The notes beneath the pieces were generated by a model. That model saw only the letters and a program-made list of their open reading frames with translations, ran no database searches and was not told the DNA's origin. Below are positions 25,714 through 33,803 of a stretch of DNA of 64,000 nucleotides, one piece after another (within the stretch, counting starts at the first letter, position 1; every line of letters starts with the position of its first letter). Where the stretch lies: positions 62,001 through 126,000 of the forward strand of contig CANPZD010000001.1 in the NCBI GenBank assembly GCA_947589085.1, read 5' to 3'. Position numbers and translations under genes: made by a program. The DNA comes from an uncultured Clostridia bacterium. GTDB taxonomy: Bacteria; Bacillota; Clostridia; Christensenellales; Borkfalkiaceae.

Positions 25714-26841
25714 ATGAGAATTGCGATTTTCGGGGGATCGTTCGACCCCGTTCATCGGGAACATATCCGCATGGTGAAAGCCGCCGTGCGTTATTTGGGT
25801 TTGGATCGGGTATTTATCGTCCCTTCGTACATTGCGCCGCACAAGGAACAGGGCGCTTTTGCGAGCGGGGAGGATAGGTTGGAGGCTTGCCGCATCGCTT
25901 TCCGCGGTATAAAAAAGGCGGAAGTGAGCGATTCTGAAATCGCGGCCGGCGGAACAAGCTATTCGTATCTGACCTGCCGCCGTTTTGCGGAGAAATTTCC
26001 GGACGCGCAGCTGTATTTTCTCATGGGAGCCGATATGCTCGAAGATTTCTTCGGCTGGAAGAACCCCGAAGAGATCCTTTCCCGCGTCACGCTTGCCGTA
26101 TGCGGCAGGAAAGAGCGGATCCCCGAAGAAATCCATCGGCGGTTTTCGGCGCGGTTCGGCGCGGACTTCGAGGAGATCCCCTTCGTCGGGGCGGACGTTT
26201 CGTCGACGGCGCTCCGCGTGGAACTCGCGTTCGGCCGGCATCCCGCGGGGATCGACGGCAAGGTTTATCGTTTTATCCGGAAACGGGGGCTGTACGACTA
26301 TCCCGCGATCCGGGAAGCAATCAAGCTGGAAAAACCCCGCCGCCGCAAACACAGTCTGCGCGTGGCGCTCATGGCCTGCGCAAGGGCGCGCACGCTCCGG
26401 ATCCCGGAAGAAAAAGCGCTGCTCGCCGCGGCGCTGCACGACTGCGGAAAGTACGTGCCGCTCAGTTCTCCCTTGCTTGCGGATTTCGATCCTCCGCTCG
26501 GTGTTCCCGCGGCCGTGATGCACCAGTTCACGGGCGCGTATCTTGCGGAGCACGCGTTCGGGATCTCCGATCGGGATATTGTGAATGCGATCCGGTATCA
26601 CACGAGCGGAAGAGAGGGAATGTCGACGTTGGAGACTCTCATCTATCTCTCCGATCTTCTGGAATCCGAGCGGGATTTCGCGGGCGCGGCCAAACTCAGA
26701 GAGATGTATTGGCGGGATCTGGAAGCCTGCCTTCTTTGCAGTCTCGCCTTGCAGATCGACTATCTGAGGCAGAGGCAGGTCCCGCTGTATTCGCTGACCG
26801 AACAGGCATACGAATGGATGAAGCAAAAGGCTAAAAAATAG
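25714..26841 (+). CDS. nadD: Fusion of nicotinate-nucleotide adenylyltransferase (NadD) and YqeK HD phosphohydrolase
   Basis: Residues 1-195 are NadD, which makes the NAD precursor deamido-NAD, with 'GGSFDPVHREHI' and the C-terminal 'VSSTALR' motif. The usual HxGH reads HREH here. Residues 200-375 are YqeK, an HD-domain hydrolase known to cleave diadenosine tetraphosphate. It has His in 'RRRKHSLRVALMA', 'LHDCGK' and 'IRYHTSGREGMSTLE'. In Bacillus the two are separate adjacent genes followed by rsfS. Here they are one frame, still followed by rsfS. The protein starts exactly at the NadD N-terminus (ATG 25714), with no room for a ribosome site. Confidence 0.93.
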   Translation: MRIAIFGGSFDPVHREHIRMVKAAVRYLGLDRVFIVPSYIAPHKEQGAFASGEDRLEACRIAFRGIKKAEVSDSEIAAGGTSYSYLTCRRFAEKFPDAQLYFLMGADMLEDFFGWKNPEEILSRVTLAVCGRKERIPEEIHRRFSARFGADFEEIPFVGADVSSTALRVELAFGRHPAGIDGKVYRFIRKRGLYDYPAIREAIKLEKPRRRKHSLRVALMACARARTLRIPEEKALLAAALHDCGKYVPLSSPLLADFDPPLGVPAAVMHQFTGAYLAEHAFGISDRDIVNAIRYHTSGREGMSTLETLIYLSDLLESERDFAGAAKLREMYWRDLEACLLCSLALQIDYLRQRQVPLYSLTEQAYEWMKQKAKK

Positions 26842-26847
26842 CTTTTT

Positions 26848-26870
26848 CATAGTACTATGCGTGACATAAA
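26848..26870. repeat. Palindromic motif CATAGTACTATG-N5-CATAA, copy 1
   Basis: A 12-bp perfect palindrome CATAGTACTATG is followed by CGTGA and CATAA. A 20/22 match occurs at 59571-59592. Both copies lie shortly upstream of a translation gene (rsfS here, thrS there). Confidence 0.6.
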
Positions 26871-26922
26871 CGCTGAAAAAAGCAAGTTTTTCTACATAAA
26901 TGCAAAAAATACGGAGATCGGT

Positions 26923-27270
26923 ATGGAAAGTTATGAAGTTGCGAAAGCTGCCGCAAAAGCCCTGTCGAACAAAAAGGCGGAGGATATCCTCATTCTCAAT
27001 GTTGCGGAACAAACGGTGGTCTGCAGTTATTTCGTGATCGGGAGCGGCAAGTCGACGACGCAGGTCAAGGCGCTCGGCGACTATGTGGAAGAGGAGCTGA
27101 AAAAGGCGGGACTTGTTCCCGTCAGAACGGAGGGCCTGCGCGAAGGCCGCTGGGGCGTGATCGATTACGGCGACGTCGTCGTACACATTTTCAACGAGGA
27201 GAGCCGGCTGTTCTACTATCTGGAACGCCTGTGGGATTCGGGGAAAAATATCGAACGTTTCGAGGATTGA
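26923..27270 (+). CDS. rsfS: Ribosomal silencing factor RsfS
   Basis: RsfS binds ribosomal protein uL14 and blocks subunit joining in starved cells. The 115-residue protein shows the family core 'VVCSYFVIGSGKSTTQVKAL' and 'EGLREGRWGVIDYGDVVVHI'. The ATG at 26923 has ACGGAGATCGGT upstream. The longer track ORF would include the palindromic motif region. It follows the nadD-yqeK fusion, as in other Firmicutes. Confidence 0.95.
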   Translation: MESYEVAKAAAKALSNKKAEDILILNVAEQTVVCSYFVIGSGKSTTQVKALGDYVEEELKKAGLVPVRTEGLREGRWGVIDYGDVVVHIFNEESRLFYYLERLWDSGKNIERFED

Positions 27271-27286
27271 AAAGCACGTAAAAAGC

Positions 27287-27321
27287 ACGAGAGCGCCCTC
27301 TGCAAGGGGCGCTCTCGTTTT
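27287..27321. terminator. Terminator between rsfS and the convergent small gene
   Basis: A 12-bp stem ACGAGAGCGCCC / GGGCGCTCTCGT is followed by TTTT on the + strand. It may serve both directions. Confidence 0.85.
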
Positions 27322-27332
27322 CGGGGAAAAGG

Positions 27333-27587
27333 CTATTTGAACGAGATCCGCTTGGGATCGGAATACTCCGATTTCACGCGTTTTTTCTTTTTTTCCACGA
27401 TATAGTAGATGGGTTCCGCGGCGGGTTCCGGCGGGGTCGTCGGCTGCGGTTCGGGGGGCGCTTTTTTCCTGCGCGCGGCACGATAGCCGAGCAGCGCGAG
27501 TTTTGTCACATGCACGATGACCAGACAGATGAAGAAGAGAACGATGACGGCGATGGCGCCCGTTCCCTGTACGGAGAGGAGATTCAT
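27333..27587 (-). CDS. Small single-span membrane protein
   Basis: The 84-residue protein has one membrane helix ('GAIAVIVLFFICLVIVHVTK'), then a proline-rich linker and a very basic tail ('VEKKKKRVKSEYSDPKR'). The track ORF is extended upstream into the deoC-like gene, and the hydrophobic core begins right after ATG 27587. No family is recognised. A weak Shine-Dalgarno site makes the start uncertain. It is convergent with rsfS and divergent from the deoC-like gene. Confidence 0.6.
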   Translation of the reverse strand: MNLLSVQGTGAIAVIVLFFICLVIVHVTKLALLGYRAARRKKAPPEPQPTTPPEPAAEPIYYIVEKKKKRVKSEYSDPKRISFK

Positions 27588-27668
27588 GCTTTCAGGATAA
27601 ACCGAACGTTCTGTCACAAAATGGGCGGTTTTCGCATATTCCCGCAATTTTTCGGGAAAAATGCGCGT

Positions 27669-28457
27669 ATGGAATCGGGAACATTTCTCTCCGCGGCGGA
27701 GGCTGCGGAATACGGTGAATTCAAACGTACGAGAAGAGAGGCGGAGATCGCCGTGTCTTTGCACAAACTCATCATGGACGCGTCGCGCCGGGAAACGGAT
27801 CGCCATATGTTGAAATCCGCCTGCGACAGCGTTCGCAAGCTGTATTCCTACGGGGTGCTTGTCTCGCCGGTCTCGGTGGCGGCCGCCAAGCGGAATTTGC
27901 AGGATACCGAAGCGTATGTGGTCGCGCTCGTCGGCGGCACGGGGGAGACGCTCTTGCCCGTCAAAAAGTACGAGGCAAAAAAGGCCGTGGGGCAGGGCGC
28001 GCGGGAACTTCGGCTCATTCTCTGTTATTCCGCGCTGAAAGCGGGCAATCTCGGCTATCTGCGGCGGGAAGTCCGTCGCGTGAAGAGGACGGCGCGCAAA
28101 CTTCCGCTCGCGGTCTCGCTCGAAGATCATTCGCTCTCGGAGGACGAAGTCGCTTTGGGCGTGCGGGCGGCATGCGAAGGCGGGGCGGACGCCGTCTGCG
28201 TGCGCGGAGAAGTCAATCTTGTGCTGCGTGCGCTGCGGGTGAGCGCGGGAAAGATCCGGGTAGACGCCTCAAACGTGGAAAACGCGGAACAGATGCGCGC
28301 GTTGCTCAAAGCGGGCGCATCGCTCATCACAACGGATTGCGCCGACCGGATCTCGGAGGAGATGTACCGCATGGCGCGCGAAGAGGCGGGGCAGATCGGC
28401 ACGGTCGTTCTTCCGCTGCCGGAACACGAATTACAGGAAACGGACGCGCCGCAGTGA
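27669..28457 (+). CDS. DeoC-fold (deoxyribose-phosphate aldolase-like) protein lacking catalytic residues
   Basis: The 262-residue protein matches DeoC in length and over its whole fold. 'LCYSALKAGN' corresponds to 'FPYRALMAGN' of E. coli DeoC, and the flanking segments line up too. All three catalytic positions differ: the aspartate in GADEVD is replaced in 'GARELRLIL', the Schiff-base lysine of 'IKTSTG' in 'VCVRGE', and the second lysine of 'GFKPAGG' in 'IRVDASN'. It should therefore not act as an aldolase. A structural, regulatory or different enzymatic role is inference. The start is chosen at ATG 27669; upstream in-frame residues look unconserved. Confidence 0.7.
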   Translation: MESGTFLSAAEAAEYGEFKRTRREAEIAVSLHKLIMDASRRETDRHMLKSACDSVRKLYSYGVLVSPVSVAAAKRNLQDTEAYVVALVGGTGETLLPVKKYEAKKAVGQGARELRLILCYSALKAGNLGYLRREVRRVKRTARKLPLAVSLEDHSLSEDEVALGVRAACEGGADAVCVRGEVNLVLRALRVSAGKIRVDASNVENAEQMRALLKAGASLITTDCADRISEEMYRMAREEAGQIGTVVLPLPEHELQETDAPQ

Positions 28458-28470
28458 GCGGCGCGTTTTT
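28444..28470 (+). terminator. Terminator overlapping the end of the DeoC-like gene
   Basis: A 9-bp stem ACGCGCCGC/GCGGCGCGT has the TGA stop codon in its AGTGA loop and is followed by five T. Confidence 0.85.
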
Positions 28471-28566
28471 CATGTCGGATCGGGGCAGATCGGCGGGCTT
28501 TCCGTCGGCTCGGGCAAAGTTTTCATGCGCGCGCGGGACAAAATACAAAAAACCCCGCAAAAACGC

Positions 28567-28594
28567 TTTGAATTTTCGGAAAAATATTGTAGAA
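28567..28594 (+). promoter_or_regulatory. Probable promoter of secA-prfB-tsaD
   Basis: TTGAAT (28567-28572) and TAGAAT (28589-28594) are 16 bases apart, in the AT-rich stretch before secA. Confidence 0.55.
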
Positions 28595-28644
28595 TAATTA
28601 GGTGAAAATTCGGCACGCGTATGTGCATTACGGAGCGAACGATC

Positions 28645-31578
28645 ATGGGATTGATTTCTTTTTTGAAAAACAGCGACGGAAGGAAGAGCCTGAAGAAGCT
28701 GGATAAAATGGCAGACAAAGTAGAGGCGCTGGAACCGAAATATCAGCAGATGAGCGACGCGGAACTCCGGTCGCAGACACAGGTTCTCAAAGACCGTCTC
28801 AAAAACGGGGAAACGCTCGACGATATTTTGTACGATGCGTTTGCCGCGCTTCGGGAAGCGAGCTGGCGCGTTCTCGGAATGAAGCATTTCCGCGTGCAGA
28901 TCATCGGCGGTATCTGCCTCTTTCAGGGGCGCATCGCCGAAATGAAGACGGGCGAAGGAAAAACGCTCGTCGCCACGCTGCCCGCCTATCTCGAAGCGCT
29001 CGGCGGACAAGGCGTGCACATCGTCACGGTCAACGATTATCTCGCCCGCCGCGACGCGGAGTGGATGGGAAAGGTCCATAAGTTCATGGGACTGACCGTC
29101 GGCGTCGTCGTGCCGGGCATGGAGGACGCCGATAAGCGGGCGGCCTATCAGTGCGATATCACGTACGGAACGAACAACGAATTCGGGTTCGACTATCTTC
29201 GCGACAATCTCAAACCCGATCTTCGCCTCATGGTACAGCGCGACCTCAACTTTGCCATCGTCGACGAGGTCGACTCCATTCTCATCGATGAAGCGAGAAC
29301 GCCGCTCATCATTTCCGGCAGGGGGGAGCAGTCGTCCGATCTCTATGAGCGAGTGGATAAATTCGTCCGTACGCTCACCGGCGGCTTCGACGACGATCTC
29401 AAAGACGCCGAAAACGAGGAGCGCAAAAAGAAAGATAAGATCGGCGGCGAGCGCAAACTTGCCCTTGCCGAAGCGCGCGAGTGGGATTACGTGATCGAGC
29501 GGAAGGATAAGCAGGTCCATCTCACCGAATTCGGCGCAGAGAAGGCGGAAAAATATTTCAACATCGAAAACGTTGCGGACGTCGCCAATTCCTCTCTGAA
29601 TCACCACATTCAGCAGGCGCTCAAAGCGCATAAACTTTTCCATCTCAACGAGGAATACATCATCAACGACGGCGAGATCATCATCGTCGACGAATTTACG
29701 GGCCGTCTCATGATCGGCCGGAGATATTCCGACGGACTTCATCAGGCGATCGAAGCCAAGGAAGGCGTGAAGATCCGCGAAGAAAACAAGACCTACGCGA
29801 CGATCACGTTCCAGAATTATTTCCGTCTCTATAAAAAGCTCTCGGGCATGACGGGTACCGCCAAGACGGAAGAAGGCGAATTCCGCACGATCTATTCTCT
29901 TGACGTCGTCGAGATCCCCACCAACCGCCCCGTGATCCGGCATGACTATCACGACAGGGTCTATTCCACCGAGGAGGGGAAAAAGAAGGCGATCGTCCGC
30001 GATATCGTGGAGCGGCACGAAAAGGGACAGCCCATTCTGGTCGGTACCGTTTCCGTGGAAAAATCCGAGGAAATTTCCCGTCTGCTGCGCAGAAACGGCA
30101 TACAGCACAACATTCTGAACGCAAAGAACCACGAACGCGAAGCGGAGATCGTGGCGCAGGCGGGCAGATTCGGCGCCGTCACCATCTCGACGAACATGGC
30201 CGGCCGCGGCACGGATATTCTTCTCGGCGGCAATCCCGAGTATCTTGCAAAGAAACGTCTCCGCGAAGAGGGCGTCGAACACGAAATGATCGAGCTTGCC
30301 ACGAGCTATGCCGATGTGGACGAAGAGGCGCTTGCCGTCCGCGAGCGCTATCAGAAGCTGTTTGCCGAATATAAGGCAAAGACGGACGAAGAAAAGCAGA
30401 AAGTCATCGAGGCGGGCGGTCTGTGCATCATCGGCACCGAGCGGCACGAGAGCCGCCGCATCGACAATCAGCTGCGCGGCCGTTCCGGCCGTCAGGGCGA
30501 TCCGGGCGACTCGATCTTTTTCCTCTCTCTCGAAGACGATCTCATGAAGCGCTTCGGCGGCGAACGCATGAAGGCGATCTATGAGCGCAGCAAGATGGAA
30601 GAGGACGAGTGTCTGGAAAGCAAAATTCTTTCCCATCTCATCGAATATGCGCAGAAGCAGATCGAGGGCAGGAACTTTGCCATCCGCAAAAACGTCCTTC
30701 AATACGACGACGTCATGAACAAGCAGCGCATGACCATTTATTCCGAGCGCATGAAAGTCCTCAAGGGAGAAGATGTGCATCAGCAGGTTTTGAAGTACAT
30801 TCCCGACTATGTCGCCGGCGTGATCCGCAGCGCGGTCAACATCGAAGATATGCCCGAAAAGTGGAGCGAAGAGGACCTTAACAAAGCATTGGAAAACGGT
30901 CTTTTGCCCGAGGGTACGAACTATGTGACGCGGGAAAGGCTGGAAAAGTGGGATTACGAAGTCGCGTTGCAGCGCATCACGAAAAAGGTCGAGGAGGCCT
31001 ACGAAAAGAAGATCTCCGATTTGCGCGACGCCGTTCTGGAAAGCAATCCGAACGCCAACTTCGATTTCGGCGGCGTGGAGCGCAATGTTCTGCTTCGATT
31101 CGTCGACCGCGAATGGATCGATCATATCGACGCGATGGATCAACTCCGCAAGGGGATCGGGCTGCGTGCGACCGGCCAGATCGATCCCATCATTGCCTAT
31201 AAACAGGAAGGATTCGCCATGTTCGACGAAATGGTCGAACGCATTCAGAGCCGCACCATCGAAATGCTTCTGAAAGCGAAGATCGAACCGCCGCAGCGCC
31301 GTCCCGCCGCGCCCGTGCCGCGCATTTATCCGTCTATGCCGGCTCCCGCGCCGCGTCCTTCGCAGGAACCGGCTCCCGCGCCGAACGTGCGCCCCGAAGA
31401 AATGCCGATCTCCGGCGTCGCCGCGCCCGCGCAGGTGGACGTGAACGCCCTGAAAACGAGTGGAAACGAAAAGTTCAATCCCGCGACGATGAAGAAGGCA
31501 AAGAAACCGGGTCCCAACGATCCCTGCCCCTGCGGGAGCGGACTCAAATATAAAAAATGCCACGGGAAACCGTTCTGA
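28645..31578 (+). CDS. secA: Preprotein translocase ATPase SecA
   Basis: SecA drives protein export through SecYEG. The 977-residue protein has Walker A 'MKTGEGKT' (about 100-107), 'VTVNDYLARRDAEWM', the DEAD-like 'VDEVDSILIDEARTPLIISG' and 'GRSGRQGDPG'. The C-terminal SEC-C zinc motif 'CPCGSGLKYKKCHG' is present. An Ala/Pro-rich linker precedes the zinc motif. I use ATG 28645 ('MGLISFLKN') rather than the track ATG at 28621. It begins an operon with prfB and tsaD. Confidence 0.98.
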   Translation: MGLISFLKNSDGRKSLKKLDKMADKVEALEPKYQQMSDAELRSQTQVLKDRLKNGETLDDILYDAFAALREASWRVLGMKHFRVQIIGGICLFQGRIAEMKTGEGKTLVATLPAYLEALGGQGVHIVTVNDYLARRDAEWMGKVHKFMGLTVGVVVPGMEDADKRAAYQCDITYGTNNEFGFDYLRDNLKPDLRLMVQRDLNFAIVDEVDSILIDEARTPLIISGRGEQSSDLYERVDKFVRTLTGGFDDDLKDAENEERKKKDKIGGERKLALAEAREWDYVIERKDKQVHLTEFGAEKAEKYFNIENVADVANSSLNHHIQQALKAHKLFHLNEEYIINDGEIIIVDEFTGRLMIGRRYSDGLHQAIEAKEGVKIREENKTYATITFQNYFRLYKKLSGMTGTAKTEEGEFRTIYSLDVVEIPTNRPVIRHDYHDRVYSTEEGKKKAIVRDIVERHEKGQPILVGTVSVEKSEEISRLLRRNGIQHNILNAKNHEREAEIVAQAGRFGAVTISTNMAGRGTDILLGGNPEYLAKKRLREEGVEHEMIELATSYADVDEEALAVRERYQKLFAEYKAKTDEEKQKVIEAGGLCIIGTERHESRRIDNQLRGRSGRQGDPGDSIFFLSLEDDLMKRFGGERMKAIYERSKMEEDECLESKILSHLIEYAQKQIEGRNFAIRKNVLQYDDVMNKQRMTIYSERMKVLKGEDVHQQVLKYIPDYVAGVIRSAVNIEDMPEKWSEEDLNKALENGLLPEGTNYVTRERLEKWDYEVALQRITKKVEEAYEKKISDLRDAVLESNPNANFDFGGVERNVLLRFVDREWIDHIDAMDQLRKGIGLRATGQIDPIIAYKQEGFAMFDEMVERIQSRTIEMLLKAKIEPPQRRPAAPVPRIYPSMPAPAPRPSQEPAPAPNVRPEEMPISGVAAPAQVDVNALKTSGNEKFNPATMKKAKKPGPNDPCPCGSGLKYKKCHGKPF

Positions 31579-31620
31579 TCCGTCAGCGAAGCGGAAATAA
31601 AGACGCAAAAAAATCAGATT

Positions 31621-32718
31621 ATGTTCAAAGCAGACGATTACAGACTTAAAATCAAAACGCTCGAGGAAACATTGGGCGAAGCGAAATATGCGCTCGATAT
31701 CGATCGCCGCTATGAGGAACTCAAGCGATTGAAAGCCGAACAGGAAGATCCCGCCGTGTGGCAGGATCTGGAACGCTCGGCGAAGATCGGGCGGGAGATC
31801 TCCTCCAACGAGGCAAAGATCGCTTCCTATGAAAAATGCAGAAAGGCGCTCGACGACGCCGACGAGATCATCGATCTCATCGAGGAAACGGAGGAAGAGG
31901 ATCTCATTCCCGAGCTTGAACGCATGATGCGCGTCGCGGAGGACGACATCGAGGAGATGCGCGTGCGCGCGCTTTTGCGCGGGAAATACGATTCTTCCAA
32001 CGCGCTCCTTTCCATCCATGCGGGCGCGGGCGGCACGGAGGCCTGCGATTGGGTTTCGATGCTCTACCGCATGTATTGCCGCTATGCCGAAATGAACGGC
32101 TATAAGACCACCGAGATCGACCGCCTTCCCGGGGATTCGGCGGGACTGAAATCCGTCGACTTCAAGGTGGAGGGGGAGAACGCCTACGGCTATCTGAAAG
32201 CGGAGATCGGCGTTCACCGTCTCGTGCGCATTTCGCCGTTTGACGCAAATAAGCGCCGTCAGACGTCCTTTGCTTCGGTCGAAGTGATGCCGGAAGTCGA
32301 CGACGACGCGGAAGTGGAGATCAAAGACGAGGATATCCGCATCGATGTGTACCGTTCTTCGGGCGCGGGCGGACAGAAGGTCAATAAAACCGAGACGGCG
32401 ATCCGCATCACGCATTTTCCGACGGGCATCGTCGTGACCTGCCAGAACGAACGCAGTCAGCTTCAGAATAAAGAAATGGCGTTCAAATATCTGCGCAGCA
32501 AGCTGATCGAAAAACAGATCGAACAGCGCATGGCGCAGGAAGCCGCGCTCAAAGGCGAGACGAAAAAGATAGAATGGGGTTCGCAAATCCGTTCCTACGT
32601 ATTCTGTCCTTATACCATGGTGAAGGATCACCGCACGGGCTATGAAGTCGGCGACGTGCAGTCCGTCATGGACGGCAACATTCAGGGTTTCATCATCGAT
32701 TATCTCAAAAAATCCTGA
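31621..32718 (+). CDS. prfB: Peptide chain release factor 2
   Basis: RF2 ends translation at UGA and UAA. The 365-residue protein has the 'SPF' codon-reading tripeptide in 'RISPFDANKRRQTSF' and the catalytic 'GAGGQ' loop. The full length is read in one frame. Around 'ALDIDRR', where many bacteria carry an in-frame UGA and a programmed +1 shift, the sequence is continuous (CTCGAT), so this copy lacks that autoregulation. It lies 42 bases after secA and 12 bases before tsaD. Confidence 0.97.
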   Translation: MFKADDYRLKIKTLEETLGEAKYALDIDRRYEELKRLKAEQEDPAVWQDLERSAKIGREISSNEAKIASYEKCRKALDDADEIIDLIEETEEEDLIPELERMMRVAEDDIEEMRVRALLRGKYDSSNALLSIHAGAGGTEACDWVSMLYRMYCRYAEMNGYKTTEIDRLPGDSAGLKSVDFKVEGENAYGYLKAEIGVHRLVRISPFDANKRRQTSFASVEVMPEVDDDAEVEIKDEDIRIDVYRSSGAGGQKVNKTETAIRITHFPTGIVVTCQNERSQLQNKEMAFKYLRSKLIEKQIEQRMAQEAALKGETKKIEWGSQIRSYVFCPYTMVKDHRTGYEVGDVQSVMDGNIQGFIIDYLKKS

Positions 32719-32730
32719 TCGGAAAGTGCA

Positions 32731-33744
32731 ATGATAAAGAACAATCCCGTTATTCTCGGAATCGAATCGTCATGCGACGAAACGGCGGCGGCGGTCATTC
32801 GCGGCCGCACTCTTTTGTCCGACGAAATCATCTCCTCCGCGGCCGTGCAGGCAAAGTACGGCGGCGTGGTGCCCGAGATCGCCTCGCGCGCGCATACGGA
32901 CGCCATCGGAAACGCGGTCAAGCGCGCTTTGGATTCGGCCGGCGTTCGGAAAGAGGAGCTTGACGCCGTCGCGGTCACTTACGGCGCGGGACTGTTGGGC
33001 GCGCTGCTCGTGGGACTTACCTATGCGAAAGGCCTTGCATACAGCCTCGATCTTCCGCTGATCGGTGTCAATCATATCCGGGGGCATCTTGCCGCGGCAT
33101 ATCTCGAGGATGAGACGCTGCGCCCGCCCTTTATCACGCTGCTCGCCAGCGGCGGACATACCGCCGTGATTTATACAAAAACGGAGACGCAATTCGAAAT
33201 CCTCGGAGGAACATTGGACGACGCCGCGGGGGAAGCGTTCGATAAAGTTGCGCGCATTCTCGGATTGCCCTATCCCGGAGGACCGCACGTCGAGGCGCTC
33301 GCAAGCGCCGGAAGCAATGCGATCGCCATGCCGAAAATGCTCAAAGGACAGGGCGGGTTCGATTTTTCATACAGCGGCTTAAAGACGTACGTCATCAATT
33401 ATGTCCATACCATGTCGCAGAAAGGGTGCACATGGAGCAAGGCGGATCTTGCCTGTTCGTTCCAACACGCGGCGCTCGACATTCTTGTGGAAAAGACGGT
33501 CGAAGGCGCTCTCGTAAAACATTGCAAAACCGTCACCGCAGGCGGCGGAGTGATCGCGAACGGATATCTGCGCGCGGCACTGACTTCGGCATGCAGGGAA
33601 AAGGGACTGAACCTCGTGCTTCCCGCAAGATCGCGGTGTACGGATAACGCCGCCATGATCGCTGCGGAGGGGCTTATCCAATACAGAGCGGGAAATTTTT
33701 CGCCGCTGACTTTGAATGCGGCCGCAAGCATTCCGCTTCGCTGA
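32731..33744 (+). CDS. tsaD: tRNA threonylcarbamoyladenosine biosynthesis protein TsaD
   Basis: TsaD transfers the threonylcarbamoyl group to A37 of ANN-reading tRNAs. The 337-residue protein opens with 'GIESSCDETAAAV' and has the metal-binding 'NHIRGH' and the 'LLASGGHT' nucleotide motif. 'GLPYPGGP' and a late 'TDNAAMIA' follow. All are standard for the bacterial family. Third gene of the secA operon; a terminator follows the stop. TsaB and TsaE are not nearby. Confidence 0.97.
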   Translation: MIKNNPVILGIESSCDETAAAVIRGRTLLSDEIISSAAVQAKYGGVVPEIASRAHTDAIGNAVKRALDSAGVRKEELDAVAVTYGAGLLGALLVGLTYAKGLAYSLDLPLIGVNHIRGHLAAAYLEDETLRPPFITLLASGGHTAVIYTKTETQFEILGGTLDDAAGEAFDKVARILGLPYPGGPHVEALASAGSNAIAMPKMLKGQGGFDFSYSGLKTYVINYVHTMSQKGCTWSKADLACSFQHAALDILVEKTVEGALVKHCKTVTAGGGVIANGYLRAALTSACREKGLNLVLPARSRCTDNAAMIAAEGLIQYRAGNFSPLTLNAAASIPLR

Positions 33745-33763
33745 TCGCTCTTACATATTTCCC

Positions 33764-33798
33764 GTCCGAATGCAGACACTACATTCGGACTTTCTTTT
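33764..33798 (+). terminator. Terminator after tsaD, ending 5 bases before spoVAD
   Basis: A 9-bp stem GTCCGAATG/CATTCGGAC with a 9-base loop is followed by TTTCTTTT. The spoVAD ATG is at 33804. Confidence 0.8.
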
Positions 33799-33803
33799 AT
33801 TCT

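Noticed and set aside
24889-27288. 799-residue - strand protein
   Set aside because: Only the last 251 residues (24889-25644) form a plausible membrane protein. The rest is antisense to the nadD-yqeK fusion and rsfS.
28327-32631. 1,434-residue ORF on the - strand
   Set aside because: Antisense to secA and prfB, which are certain. The translated sequence resembles no protein family.
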